From positions 2,790,001-2,854,000 of the forward strand of contig NZ_CP021780.1 in NCBI RefSeq assembly GCF_002192415.1: a stretch of DNA of 64,000 nucleotides, given 5' to 3'. The DNA is from Paenibacillus donghaensis. GTDB taxonomy: Bacteria; Bacillota; Bacilli; Paenibacillales; Paenibacillaceae. Made by a program: the position numbers and the translations under genes. A model generated the notes under the pieces. That model ran no database searches and had not been told where the DNA came from. It saw only the letters and a program-made list of their open reading frames with translations. This document shows, in pieces, positions 54,233 to 63,538 of the stretch (positions within the stretch are counted from its first letter, which is position 1; every line of letters begins with the position of its first letter).

Positions 54233-54467
54233 AATACGTTAATTTAGTATCTCTTGCATCAGAAATTAACTTCCCTTGCAGCCTCTTTATTGTGCCCATG
54301 AGATGTTGGGGAATTGTTATTCTCTTGTTAAAGAGATGTTAAATTAACTCAACGTAATAGAATTTAGATGGATGGAGAGATGAAATGTATAGTGAGAGGG
54401 GCGGAGCCGATAAATATGATTAGGGAGGGGGAAGTCTGTGAAAATCCTCGTCTGAACAATCACAGCG

Positions 54468-55013
54468 TTATCCCAGGTTCATTTCAATCAAAAATCCTAG
54501 TTGTTCTGACATAACCTCTGGTGGGTGAGGCATCCCATTCTTGATCCACCACTCAACTACCCCTACATAAGACATAACAACATACTGAAGAATTATATCT
54601 TCATTTATGGAATTTCTGACTTTGGACAATTGAACTTCCTCTTTGAAATCCTCAGTGAGATATTCAACTAACCGGTTGCGGAATTGTGCAGCTCCCTTAC
54701 TGGCTAACATCGTCGAGAAAAACAAATAATTTCTTTCCAAATATTTAAACCAAGGAATAATAGAGTCCTTCCATTCCAGATCCGCAACCGATTTGCAAAT
54801 TTCCTGTAATTCATTCATATGCCCATCAATCAGTTTATTTAATAGATCATACTTATCCACGTAATGAAGATAAATCGTTCCTCTGCTTACATCTGCCCTG
54901 TCGGAAATATCCTGTAGAGTGATATCATCGAAATTTTTTTCAGTCATCAGTTCAATGACAGCTGTTTTTATGGCTTCTTGAGATTTTCTGATTCTTCTAT
55001 CCACTTTAGTCAC
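54468..55013 (-). CDS. TetR-family regulator
   Basis: The 181-residue protein has an HTH at ~10-55 (AAVIELMTEKNFDDITLQDISDRADVSRGTIYLHYVDKYDLL) and a C-terminal ligand domain ending HPPEVMSEQLGFLIEMNLG. It lies between the MFS relic and the oxidoreductase cluster and probably controlled both. The 54233-54467 gap holds no clear gene. Confidence 0.85.
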   Translation of the reverse strand: MTKVDRRIRKSQEAIKTAVIELMTEKNFDDITLQDISDRADVSRGTIYLHYVDKYDLLNKLIDGHMNELQEICKSVADLEWKDSIIPWFKYLERNYLFFSTMLASKGAAQFRNRLVEYLTEDFKEEVQLSKVRNSINEDIILQYVVMSYVGVVEWWIKNGMPHPPEVMSEQLGFLIEMNLG

Positions 55014-55220
55014 GTGATCGTCACCAAACTTTCTGAGTTAATTGACAAATGCATTTTAATTATTAACAGATGTTCATTAATATATCAATATTTATTTCCT
55101 GACATAAGCTGAATATCAATAATTAATTAACAAATATCAAGAATATGTTCGTTACTTAACAAATCACGTTCAATTAACAATTGCAGGTTTTATGTATCTA
55201 TATATAATTATATACATTAG

Positions 55221-55232
55221 TTCATTAATGAA
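55221..55232. promoter_or_regulatory. Candidate TetR operator palindrome
   Basis: The perfect palindrome TTCATTAATGAA lies in the AT-rich gap 55014-55290, and a related half (TTCATTAATA) lies near 55071, close to the tetR start. Confidence 0.45.
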
Positions 55233-55290
55233 TCGATAATCATTATGAATCAAATGAAAACTCGCAATAGAGCAGCCTGGAGAGATATCC

Positions 55291-55394
55291 ATGTCAAATT
55301 CAAAAGGACTTACTCCTGCCCAAAAAATGATCGGAGATTTTGCTCCCAAAAGGAGCTTTCTCCTCGTGACCGCAGTTTAATTACCGTTTATTAA
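55291..55394 (+). pseudogene. Carboxymuconolactone decarboxylase-family relic
   Basis: From the ATG at 55291 the frame reads SNSKGLTPAQKMIGDFAPK, the usual start of this family. At ~55350 the sequence jumps to KELSPRDRSLITV in a second frame (55351-55388), with the ~15 residues normally between them missing, and stops at 55394. Only ~30 residues of a ~110-250 residue protein remain. It is directly upstream of the SDR gene. Confidence 0.65.
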
Positions 55395-55412
55395 GAGAGG
55401 ATGTTATTTAGT

Positions 55413-56159
55413 ATGTCTAATATTCAAGATAAAGTTGTAATCATTACGGGGGCCTCAAGTGGAATTGGAGCTGCTGCTGCAAAAGAACTTGCAGCTAAAG
55501 GAGCCAAGCTGGTCCTTGCAGCACGTCGCGAAGAACGGCTTGAACAACTACAAAAAGAGATTCAGAATGATGGCGGACAAGCTATCTATAAAGTGACAGA
55601 TGTTACTTCCCATGAACAAATGGAAGAACTGGCTGCTTATGCGCTCAAAGAGTTTGGGAAAATTGATGTATTAGTTAATAATGCCGGAATCATGCCACAA
55701 GCTTTTCTTTTCAAGAAGAAAGTGGATGAATGGGACAAGATGATTGACGTCAATATCAAAGGGGTCTTATATGCTATTGCTGCTGTACTTCCCTCTATGA
55801 GAGAACGTAAATCAGGTCATATTATTAATCTCTCGTCGGTAGCGGGTCATAACATTTACCCAGGCGGCACGGTATATTGTGGGACCAAATATGCAGTTAA
55901 AGCCATTTCTGAAGGTTTGCGTCAAGAAGAAGCCATCAGTGGTACAAATATCCGAGTTACCAATGTTTCTCCAGGGGCTGTCAGCAGCGAATTGTTAGAG
56001 ACAACCACAGATGCAGAGACCAAAACTGGCTTAGATGATTTTTACAAAATAGCAATTGATGCAGACAGCATTGCTCGTGCCATCACATTTGCAGTGGAGC
56101 AGCCATCAGATGTAGCTATTAATGAAATGATTATTCGTCCGACAGTTCAAGTAGGTTAA
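55413..56159 (+). CDS. Short-chain dehydrogenase/reductase
   Basis: The 248-residue protein starts at the ATG at 55413 (an ATG at 55401 abuts the RBS AGAGAGG). It is a classical SDR: TGASSGIGAAAAKEL, NNAGIM, catalytic Ser in NLSSVAG and Y-x-x-x-K in YCGTKYAVK, then SPGAVSSEL. It reduces an unknown carbonyl using NAD(P)H. It is the first intact gene of the oxidoreductase cluster. Confidence 0.9.
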   Translation: MSNIQDKVVIITGASSGIGAAAAKELAAKGAKLVLAARREERLEQLQKEIQNDGGQAIYKVTDVTSHEQMEELAAYALKEFGKIDVLVNNAGIMPQAFLFKKKVDEWDKMIDVNIKGVLYAIAAVLPSMRERKSGHIINLSSVAGHNIYPGGTVYCGTKYAVKAISEGLRQEEAISGTNIRVTNVSPGAVSSELLETTTDAETKTGLDDFYKIAIDADSIARAITFAVEQPSDVAINEMIIRPTVQVG

Positions 56160-56224
56160 GATTTAAACTGCCCCGTTAGGTGGATGATAGAACAAGTTGA
56201 ATTTATCAGAAGGGGAGGTAGCAT

Positions 56225-57208
56225 ATGGAATACCGTACGGTAGGGAAAACAGGCATTAAAGTCTCAAGTTTATGTTTGGGTACGATGTCTTTTGGTGCAA
56301 CAGCGGATGAAAAAACTTCCAAAGTCATGTATAACCGTTGCCGGGAAGTTGGCATCAACTTCTTCGATACAGCCGATGTTTACAGTCGGGGAGGCTCTGA
56401 AGAAATTCTGGGCAGATGTATTGCGCAGGAGCGAGATAACATTATCTTAACGACAAAGGTTTTTTGGCCGACAAGCTCGGATGTTAATGCCAAAGGCTTG
56501 TCCAGACGTCACATTATGCAGGGTGTTGAAGACAGCTTACGGCGCTTAAAAACAGACTATATAGATTTTTATTTTGTGCATGACTTTGACGCAAGTACGC
56601 CAGTGGAAGAAACGCTGCGAGCCCTGGACGATTTGCAACGGCAAGGCAAGATTCTCTATCCGGCGGTAAGCAATTGGGCGGCATGGCAAATCGGCAAAGC
56701 TTCAGGCATTTCTGCAAAAGAACAACTGGCACGTTTTGAATTAATCCAACCGATGTATAGCCTGGTGAAACGTCAAGCTGAAGTGGAAATTTTGCCCATG
56801 GCGGAATCTGAGCAAATCGGGGTTATTACGTACAGTCCGCTTGGCGCTGGTTTATTGACTGGTAAGTATGGGGTGGACAAACGGCCTGAACAGGGCCGTC
56901 TTGTAGAGGATGCCCGCTACGGTGATCGTTACGGTGCCAATGAAAACTTTGTTGTCGCAGAAGCATTCACTGAATATGCGCAAGCGCATGATATGAAACC
57001 CGCAACGTTAGCGGTTGCTTGGGTAATGGCTAATCCTGCTGTTACTGCGCCAATCATTGGAGCGCGCAATCTAAACCAATTAGAGGATTCGTTAGCAGCT
57101 ATCGATTTTGAAATGACACCCGAAATGTACGCTGAAATTTCCAGTTTGTCTAGGACACCTGCGCCGGCAACGGATCGGGGAGAGGTATTAACGGGCAAAT
57201 GGTCGTAA
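56225..57208 (+). CDS. Aldo/keto reductase
   Basis: The 327-residue protein is a TIM-barrel AKR: SLCLGTMSFGA, catalytic Asp/Tyr in FFDTADVYSRGGSEEILG, Lys in TTKVFW, His in YFVHDFD, and NADP site PIIGARNLNQLEDSLAA. RBS GAAGGGGAGG. It shares a block with the SDR gene and a second AKR gene. Confidence 0.9.
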   Translation: MEYRTVGKTGIKVSSLCLGTMSFGATADEKTSKVMYNRCREVGINFFDTADVYSRGGSEEILGRCIAQERDNIILTTKVFWPTSSDVNAKGLSRRHIMQGVEDSLRRLKTDYIDFYFVHDFDASTPVEETLRALDDLQRQGKILYPAVSNWAAWQIGKASGISAKEQLARFELIQPMYSLVKRQAEVEILPMAESEQIGVITYSPLGAGLLTGKYGVDKRPEQGRLVEDARYGDRYGANENFVVAEAFTEYAQAHDMKPATLAVAWVMANPAVTAPIIGARNLNQLEDSLAAIDFEMTPEMYAEISSLSRTPAPATDRGEVLTGKWS

Positions 57209-57283
57209 GGTAAATCTAACCCTATGTCAGAGGACAAGAACATAGATGCATAAGAATCTGTATAAAAAAGGAAGGGAAGTTGA

Positions 57284-58270
<987 letters not shown>

Positions 58271-58341
58271 TATCTGCTGTACACAAAAAATAATAAATAG
58301 TAGAGCCTAGCTGCTGCTGTTTAACCATTTATTTAACAACT

Positions 58342-58740
58342 CTACAGGATAATAGAACTGCAATTAGATAAGCACGTAGAAACAATAGGGCCCTTCAGAT
58401 GGCGGTTATTCAAGGTACCGCAAATGGCAAAACCAAGTTTGGTGAAGGCAACCGCTGCTACCAGATAAGCAATGTAACCTCTGAATATGATGGCATCTCC
58501 GACAAAGTACATCCTCAGACTGACCAACAGATAGGAGATTCCTAGAAGGCAAAGGAACGTACCGCTTCGTTGATAACAGCAAATTCCATACGCGTTAATT
58601 ATGAACCAACCGGAAAGGAGATACACACCGAGGATCAACTTGCCGATGCCGATCAAAGCATTGATGATAAGTGATGCAAGGTTTGTAATAGCAGTTCGGT
58701 CTTGATAATCTACCAAGTAACGGTCAAGTAATTCCTTAAT
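58342..58740 (-). pseudogene. Membrane protein with ATT start and probable internal deletion
   Basis: GGAGG at ~58749-58753 is followed 8 nt later by ATT (58740-58738), giving KELLDRYLVDYQDRTAITNLASL as a natural N-terminus. Upstream in-frame codons run into the neighbouring gene. Two helices (LIINALIGIGKLILGVYLLSGW) precede a junction INAYGI/CCYQRSG that looks like a missing loop, and two more helices follow (CLLGISYLLVSLRMYFVGDA, AYLVAAVAFTKLGFAI). Without homologues the deletion is an inference. Function unknown. Confidence 0.5.
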
Positions 58741-58792
58741 ATATATCTCCTCCTTTCCTGTTAGGATAGCCTTTTGATTCTGATTCAATGAG

Positions 58793-59326
58793 TTACTTCG
58801 CCAGCAGGGCATTGGCCTTTTCGCACACCTCGTAAATCTCGTCATACTTCTGATCGATCAGAGGCGCTACCTTGTTGGTTTTTTTCTTGCTGATACTGCA
58901 GTAGAGAAGATACGGGATGATCCAGCCTACGAAACCGGGGATTGCCAGAATGATAGAAAGAGTCAGTCTGTCATCTTGATTAGCAAACACGGAGCCAGCC
59001 ATAAACGCTGTTCCAATAACACCAATAACATAGGCAACGACAGAAGCACCGATGATCTTAGATCTTTCCAGCGTTTCGATTTCCGCAACGGCGGCGTCAA
59101 ACTGGCGTTGCAGACGGGTCAGTTCAACTTTATTACGGATCTTGCGGTCACGCTTGAACTTCATGGTTACGGAACCAACATTCTGAACAGAGGTCGAAGT
59201 ACCTTCCAGCGTCCAGCCGAAATTATTATACCCGTCGACATACACCGACTCCATTTTGCGCTTTACTGTAATATCCTTGTATTCATAGCCGACAAAATTA
59301 GATTCGTTTCTCGTGATCTCACTCAT
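58793..59326 (-). CDS. Two-helix membrane protein of unknown function
   Basis: The 177-residue protein has a hydrophilic N-terminal half with a coiled-coil-prone stretch (LTRLQRQFDAAVAEIETLERSK), two membrane segments (~92-115 and ~125-148), and a charged tail. RBS AAGGAGAG. It is next to, and likely co-transcribed with, the membrane relic at 58342. I do not recognise a characterised family. Confidence 0.65.
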   Translation of the reverse strand: MSEITRNESNFVGYEYKDITVKRKMESVYVDGYNNFGWTLEGTSTSVQNVGSVTMKFKRDRKIRNKVELTRLQRQFDAAVAEIETLERSKIIGASVVAYVIGVIGTAFMAGSVFANQDDRLTLSIILAIPGFVGWIIPYLLYCSISKKKTNKVAPLIDQKYDEIYEVCEKANALLAK

Positions 59327-59447
59327 GATAATCTCTCCTTTTGTGTTTCATCTGATATGATCATTGTACTGTCGAGATATTTATGAATTGCTTGCAAAAT
59401 GTTTATGAAATATTAATTGGAGATTCGTGATACCTTCTGTTCGATAG

Positions 59448-59491
59448 AAAAGGCATCCTGAATTCGTAACAACGAATTCAGGATGCCTTTT
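59448..59491. terminator. Strong bidirectional terminator
   Basis: AAAAGGCATCCTGAATTCGT pairs perfectly over 20 bp with its reverse complement around loop AACA. It ends the two-component operon on the minus strand. Confidence 0.9.
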
Positions 59492-59510
59492 CTGATGTAT
59501 AGGGAAGTGC

Positions 59511-60577
59511 TTACTGCTCCACTCTCAATTCAACAGTGAATGTGGTACCCTTATGCGGCTCACTCTCAACCGATATGACACCGCCCACCAGTTCAATGAC
59601 CCGCAGCGATAGGGCAAGGCCAAGGCCGTTACCCTCCCCGGAGTGGAAGTATCTCCCTGATAGAACTTGTCGAAAATATGCTTCATCGTTTCCTCGTCCA
59701 TGCCGCAGCCCGTGTCGGATATCATGACTGTAATCGTATCTTCATCTGAAGTCTGCGTTAAGGTGATGGTTCCGCCGGGAGCAGTGAATTTCAGAGCATT
59801 GGAGAGGAGATTGAGCCATACGATCTCCAGCATACTTTCGTCAACCTGAATGATGGCACGATCCTCAATATCCGCCACAAATTCAATATTCTTTTCTTCC
59901 CAGGAATTCTCATAACTAAGAGCACAATCGCATAGCTGTCTGCACAGATCATAGGACTCGGCAACGTGATTAATCTCCTGATTATCCAATTTGTTTAGCT
60001 TCAGGATATTAATTACTAACGTCGTTAATTTTTGCGAGGCCGAAATAATGGTTTCCGTATATTCCTTCCGATGTTTCGGCGACAGATCAATGTTTTGCAA
60101 CGCCATAGCGTAACTATGAATAACGGAGAGAGGTGTTTTAATTTCATGAGAGACATTGGATATAAAATCGTTTTTGAGCGTTTCAATGCTGCCCAGTTCC
60201 TCAACCATCTTGTTAAAATCCTCGAACATCACGTCTACATAATCCGTCTTGTCTGCTCTATGGAGGGGTTCCAGATAGACAGAAAAATCGCCTTCTGCTA
60301 CCTGTTTAGCTGCCTCGCCGAGTTTTCGCATAGGTCTATCAAAGGTCTTGTACTTCTGCCGTGCGGTGACAAGGCAAAAAATAAGGGCAACGATAATCCA
60401 ATAGCCCATGATCCCGAAGATGTATTGCAGGGGAACGTGTTCTACCGAAATATAGGCATCGTAGATCAGTGCTTGCCCTGCGGTTAGCGTAGACAGCACA
60501 ATAAAGGTCCACATAAACTCTTTCCATGAGAAATGCTGTGACTTGATTCGGACATTCCGCTTCACTTTCTTTCTCAT
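59511..60577 (-). pseudogene. SaeS/VanS-like histidine kinase with a late frameshift
   Basis: It has two TM segments (~22-45, 52-72), a HAMP-like region, VSHEIKTPLS with phospho-His144, N-box NLLSNALKFT and DTGCGMD. After FYQGDTS the frame is lost. In the other frame the expected [20 protein letters not shown]...[12 protein letters not shown] continues to a stop at 59511. One missing base at about 59645-59646 explains it. As given, the translation lacks the G2 box and would not bind ATP normally. Confidence 0.8.
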
Positions 60578-61242
60578 TGCAGCACTGCCTTGTAGCCAAG
60601 CCCATGTACCGTCATGATCTTGAAATCCTCACAGCAGGAGAATTTGTCCCGAAGTTTGACAATATATACATCCACAGCACGCAGACTGGTTTCGCTGCCA
60701 ACTCCCCAGAACTCGTCCATTAGCTGGGCACGGGAAAAGGGATGTTTGGGATAAGAAAGCATTTTGTAGAGTATGTTGAATTCCCTTACCGTCACAGGAA
60801 TTTCCTTACCGTTCAGCGTCGCGGTCATATCATCAGCATCCATCATAAGACTTCCTACCATTAGTTTCTTTTCGTGGGCAATATTTGCCCGTCGAAGTAG
60901 AGCACCCACACGCATGACCAGCTCGTCCATATTGACTGGTTTGACCATATAGTCGTCAATCCCTGCACGAAACCCTTTTTGTTTAGAGGAAATATCGTCA
61001 CGAGCGGTAACAAAAAGTATAGGGATAGTCTTGTTAATAGCCCTCACCGTTTCCGCAAATTCAAAACCGTCAATCTCCGGCATCATGACGTCTGAAATGA
61101 TAAGGTCGTACAGACTGTTATACATTAAATCATAGGCCTCGCGTGGGTTCAAGCACCCTTTGGCATCATACCCGCTATTGCTAAGATAGGTACAAATAAT
61201 TTGATTTAGCTTTAGGTCATCCTCTACAACCAGTACAGTCAT
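60574..61242 (-). CDS. OmpR-family response regulator (SaeR-like)
   Basis: The 222-residue protein has a receiver with phospho-Asp51 (LIISDVMMPEIDGFEF), Lys in VKPVNMDE, and a winged helix (HPFSRAQLMDEFWGVG...VHGLGYKAVL). It overlaps the kinase gene by 4 bp. With its kinase frameshifted, it may be uncoupled or driven by other donors. Confidence 0.88.
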   Translation of the reverse strand: MTVLVVEDDLKLNQIICTYLSNSGYDAKGCLNPREAYDLMYNSLYDLIISDVMMPEIDGFEFAETVRAINKTIPILFVTARDDISSKQKGFRAGIDDYMVKPVNMDELVMRVGALLRRANIAHEKKLMVGSLMMDADDMTATLNGKEIPVTVREFNILYKMLSYPKHPFSRAQLMDEFWGVGSETSLRAVDVYIVKLRDKFSCCEDFKIMTVHGLGYKAVLQ

Positions 61243-61303
61243 CTCCTGTCCAAAATTCCTGCAATACTACAGTTTTTTTCGTGCAATAATGGTCTTCGGG
61301 ACC

Positions 61304-61439
61304 CAATGCCTGCAAAAGTGCAGGAATTTACGCCTCCAGCGCTGGTTCGCAGAACCAACTGCCGGAAAACCTGCACTTTTGCAGGAATTCAGCGAATAAA
61401 GAGAAGAGGAGAGGAAATTCCTGTATTTTTACAGGAATT
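61304..61439. repeat. Cluster of related hairpins
   Basis: CCTGCAAAAGTGCAGG (61309), GGTTC-GCA-GAACC (61344), CCTGCACTTTTGCAGG (61370) and AATTCCTGT-ATTTTT-ACAGGAATT (61416) lie in 136 bp. The first and third are inverted copies, each flanked by GAATT. This looks like a small intergenic palindromic repeat array upstream of the two-component operon. The gap 61243-61465 holds nothing else recognisable. Confidence 0.7.
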
Positions 61440-61465
61440 CATCTCCGGGTGAGCATTCTGACCCA

Positions 61466-61696
61466 TTGTACGCAAGCTTGGGTCTTGGAAACTGGGGAAC
61501 TGGGAAGGAACTTATGAAACTAGGAGAACTCATGACTAAATACAACATTCACAGCGACTTTAAAAAATACGAAAATACGAAACTTCCTTTAAATCCATTG
61601 TTATTACCGCTTATTAATACACTTATATCAAGAAGCTCAAAACATTTGCGGAAATTGTCTGATCAATGCAGCAGTAATGGCATCCGCCATTTCTAA
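61466..61696 (+). pseudogene. Gene fragment of unknown origin
   Basis: The 76-residue frame (YASLGLGNWGTGKELMKLGEL, PLNPLLLPLINTLISR) has protein-like composition but no RBS or clear start, and its 3' part runs over a minus-strand relic. It could be the C-terminal piece of a flavodoxin-like or reductase protein; I cannot assign it. Confidence 0.3.
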
Positions 61697-61844
61697 AGCT
61701 TCCAATTCAATTTTGTCATACACTTGAATGAATAGCCATTCTGGTCCATGCAACATGTTGCTCCCAAAGTAACCGCATATAACTTTTCAAATCAACTTGT
61801 GCCTTACTTACGCATCCAACTTGAGTTGTCAACAGGACAGGCAT
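61637..61844 (-). pseudogene. Relic of a small protein gene with its middle deleted
   Basis: From an ATG at 61844 the frame gives ...SKAQVDLKSYMRLLWEQHVAWTRMAIHSS. In the next frame IQVYDKIELEALEMADAITAALIRQFPQMF follows, to a stop at 61637. The two parts recall the N- and C-terminal ends of one ~150-residue Bacillota family, with ~90 residues absent. The family match is from memory of its motifs, so treat it as tentative. The rest of 61845-62196 has no gene. Confidence 0.45.
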
Positions 61845-62196
61845 TTGATTTGGAATGTTATAAGGTATACCTTGTGTGGTATATCTGAACCCCCAAGTAA
61901 GGATACATATGTTAGTCCTCCCTTGAATGTATTATCATCTACACATATTATGGTCAATGCGCCCAATAGGTTCACAAGTTTTATAATGAAATGGGGAAAT
62001 GCCGCTTTTTATTAGTAATGCCACTAAACTGCTCACGTTCGATTACATCCGTCAGCTCACATTCGGAAGTCCGTTGAGATCGTAAAAGCTCATCAGAATT
62101 ACCGGAGTGATTTGACTCACAGGCAATTTAGCTTGATTAGTTATATAGCACGCTCTAATATAAATACATATACAATTTCAACTAAGAGGTGTATTA

Positions 62197-62622
62197 ATGA
62201 GGTTTAATGAATTTTTTGTCGGACAAGTGTTCAAAACCAAGTCTATAAGAATTACTAAAGAGAGTATTACAAGCTTTGCAGCTGAATTTGACCCGCAATA
62301 TATGCATTTGGATGAAGATAAAGCAAAGCAGGGAGTATTCAATGGAATAATCGCTTCCGGAATACAAACCATTGCTGTTTCATTTAAACTTTGGGTTGAA
62401 ACGGGTAGCTATGGGGATGATGTTATTGCTGGAACCGCAATGAATAATCTTAAATTTATAAAGCCGGTGTATCCAGATGATGAATTGCATACAATAGTTG
62501 AAGTCATTGCAGTACAAGAGAAGAAGAATGAAACGGGACTCGTTACTGTATTGTTGTCTACTTTCAATGACAAAGATGAGAGAGTTTTTGAAGGTGATTT
62601 ATCCGTTCTGGTTAAGCAGTAG
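62197..62622 (+). CDS. MaoC-like hot-dog dehydratase
   Basis: The 141-residue protein has FFVGQVFKTKSIRITKESITSFAAEFDPQYMHLDEDKA (hydratase-2 motif region), VFNGIIASGIQT and LKFIKPVYPDDELHT, typical of MaoC/(R)-specific enoyl-CoA hydratase-like single hot-dog proteins. AAGAGGT precedes the ATG. The substrate is unknown. It stands alone before a terminator. Confidence 0.88.
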   Translation: MRFNEFFVGQVFKTKSIRITKESITSFAAEFDPQYMHLDEDKAKQGVFNGIIASGIQTIAVSFKLWVETGSYGDDVIAGTAMNNLKFIKPVYPDDELHTIVEVIAVQEKKNETGLVTVLLSTFNDKDERVFEGDLSVLVKQ

Positions 62623-62669
62623 TGCACTTTGAAACAATTTATATCCAGCTAACGGGAAAGTATAGATCA

Positions 62670-62706
62670 ATAAATAAGGCTGCCGATCATCAGCAGCCTT
62701 ATTTAT
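62670..62706 (+). terminator. Terminator after maoC
   Basis: ATAAATAAGGCTGC / GCAGCCTTATTTAT is a perfect 14-bp stem with a 9-nt loop. Confidence 0.85.
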
Positions 62707-62816
62707 CTATGTGAATATATGTCACATATAAAAAACTTGCCAAACAGATATAAATGAAAGGGGAGTAAGCATGGTCAGTCATTTGGGCATGCAGAAGTGC
62801 TTAAGATTTTGTGGAT

Positions 62817-62877
62817 TCCAAAAAACCTAAACTCCCGGCCAAGTTATAACGAGGCAGGGGATTTAGGTTTTTGGATT
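62817..62877. terminator. Hairpin downstream of the ygbA-like gene
   Basis: CCAAAAAACCTAAACTCCC and GGGGATTTAGGTTTTTGG pair imperfectly around a 24-nt loop, in either direction. The 62707-62909 stretch holds no gene. Confidence 0.5.
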
Positions 62878-62909
62878 TCAGCATATCTTGATAGATGCTG
62901 GCGGCAAGG

Positions 62910-63251
62910 TTATTTTCTTAACTGACCTGGTATTGGAATATGTCTAATAGACTCAATCGGATGATATAGTAGCATCCATGGACCTGAGAAACGCATAATA
63001 TCCTTAATTCTTTGACGGTAATCCTGTTTGTAACAATGGATAGGACACTTTGAGCAAGCCGTTTTCTCTTCACCGAATTGGCAGAGGGATAACTTTTTCC
63101 TAGCATAATCATTTAAGTCCTGACATTCCACGCAGAACACTTTTTGATGATGTTTTTTCTTACAATATATATAAATCATTTTAGAAACAAGTTCTTGTTC
63201 TCTTCGAATTTTAGAACCATCATTGAACTGCCGTTTCACTTCTTTTGTCAT
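62910..63251 (-). CDS. YgbA-like NO-response protein (nitrous oxide-stimulated promoter family)
   Basis: The ~113-residue protein starts preferably at the ATG at 63251 after AAAGGAA; an ATG at 63284 is the alternative. Four cysteines lie in CVECQDLNDYA and CSKCPIHCY-type motifs, and the tail FSGPWMLLYHPIESIRHI is the family signature. In E. coli, ygbA belongs to the NsrR regulon, which fits the hmp/nsrR genes in this window. Molecular function is not established. Confidence 0.75.
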   Translation of the reverse strand: MTKEVKRQFNDGSKIRREQELVSKMIYIYCKKKHHQKVFCVECQDLNDYARKKLSLCQFGEEKTACSKCPIHCYKQDYRQRIKDIMRFSGPWMLLYHPIESIRHIPIPGQLRK

Positions 63252-63428
63252 ATTTGAAAGATTCCTTTCAATATAAAAATGCATTATATATTAACTATAA
63301 CATCTAATTATTAAAGCTTATATAACTTTTAAAAAGAAAAGCCTACCGTAAAAAGAACTATACTTTTTAGGGTATAAGCTTTAATTTTGTATATGAAATT
63401 TTAAAAAAGACTATGATAAAATAATTTT

Positions 63429-63442
63429 TGTTACCGCTTACA
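63429..63442. promoter_or_regulatory. CcpA cre site upstream of the xylanase gene
   Basis: TGTTACCGCTTACA is, on the minus strand, TGTAAGCGGTAACA, which fits the cre consensus TGNAANCGNWNNCA fully. It lies just downstream of a -10-like TATGAT (~63410), a road-block position. Confidence 0.7.
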
Positions 63443-63538
63443 ATTATATTTATGGGAGGATGTGGGAATTGTCCCGCTACGGGGTGCACAGCATCATAGT
63501 AAGACTAGATGCAATTTAACCCAAAGGAGGAATGCCAA

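Noticed and set aside
54437..54455. Apparent start GTGAAAATCCTCGTC preceded by a good RBS, followed at once by a stop
   Set aside because: It might be the first codons of a deleted oxidoreductase gene, but five codons are not enough evidence.
63452..63499. 15-residue cysteine-rich mini-ORF (MGGCGNCPATGCTAS) upstream of the xylanase gene
   Set aside because: No RBS, too short to judge, and it overlaps a GC hairpin in the leader. Probably incidental.
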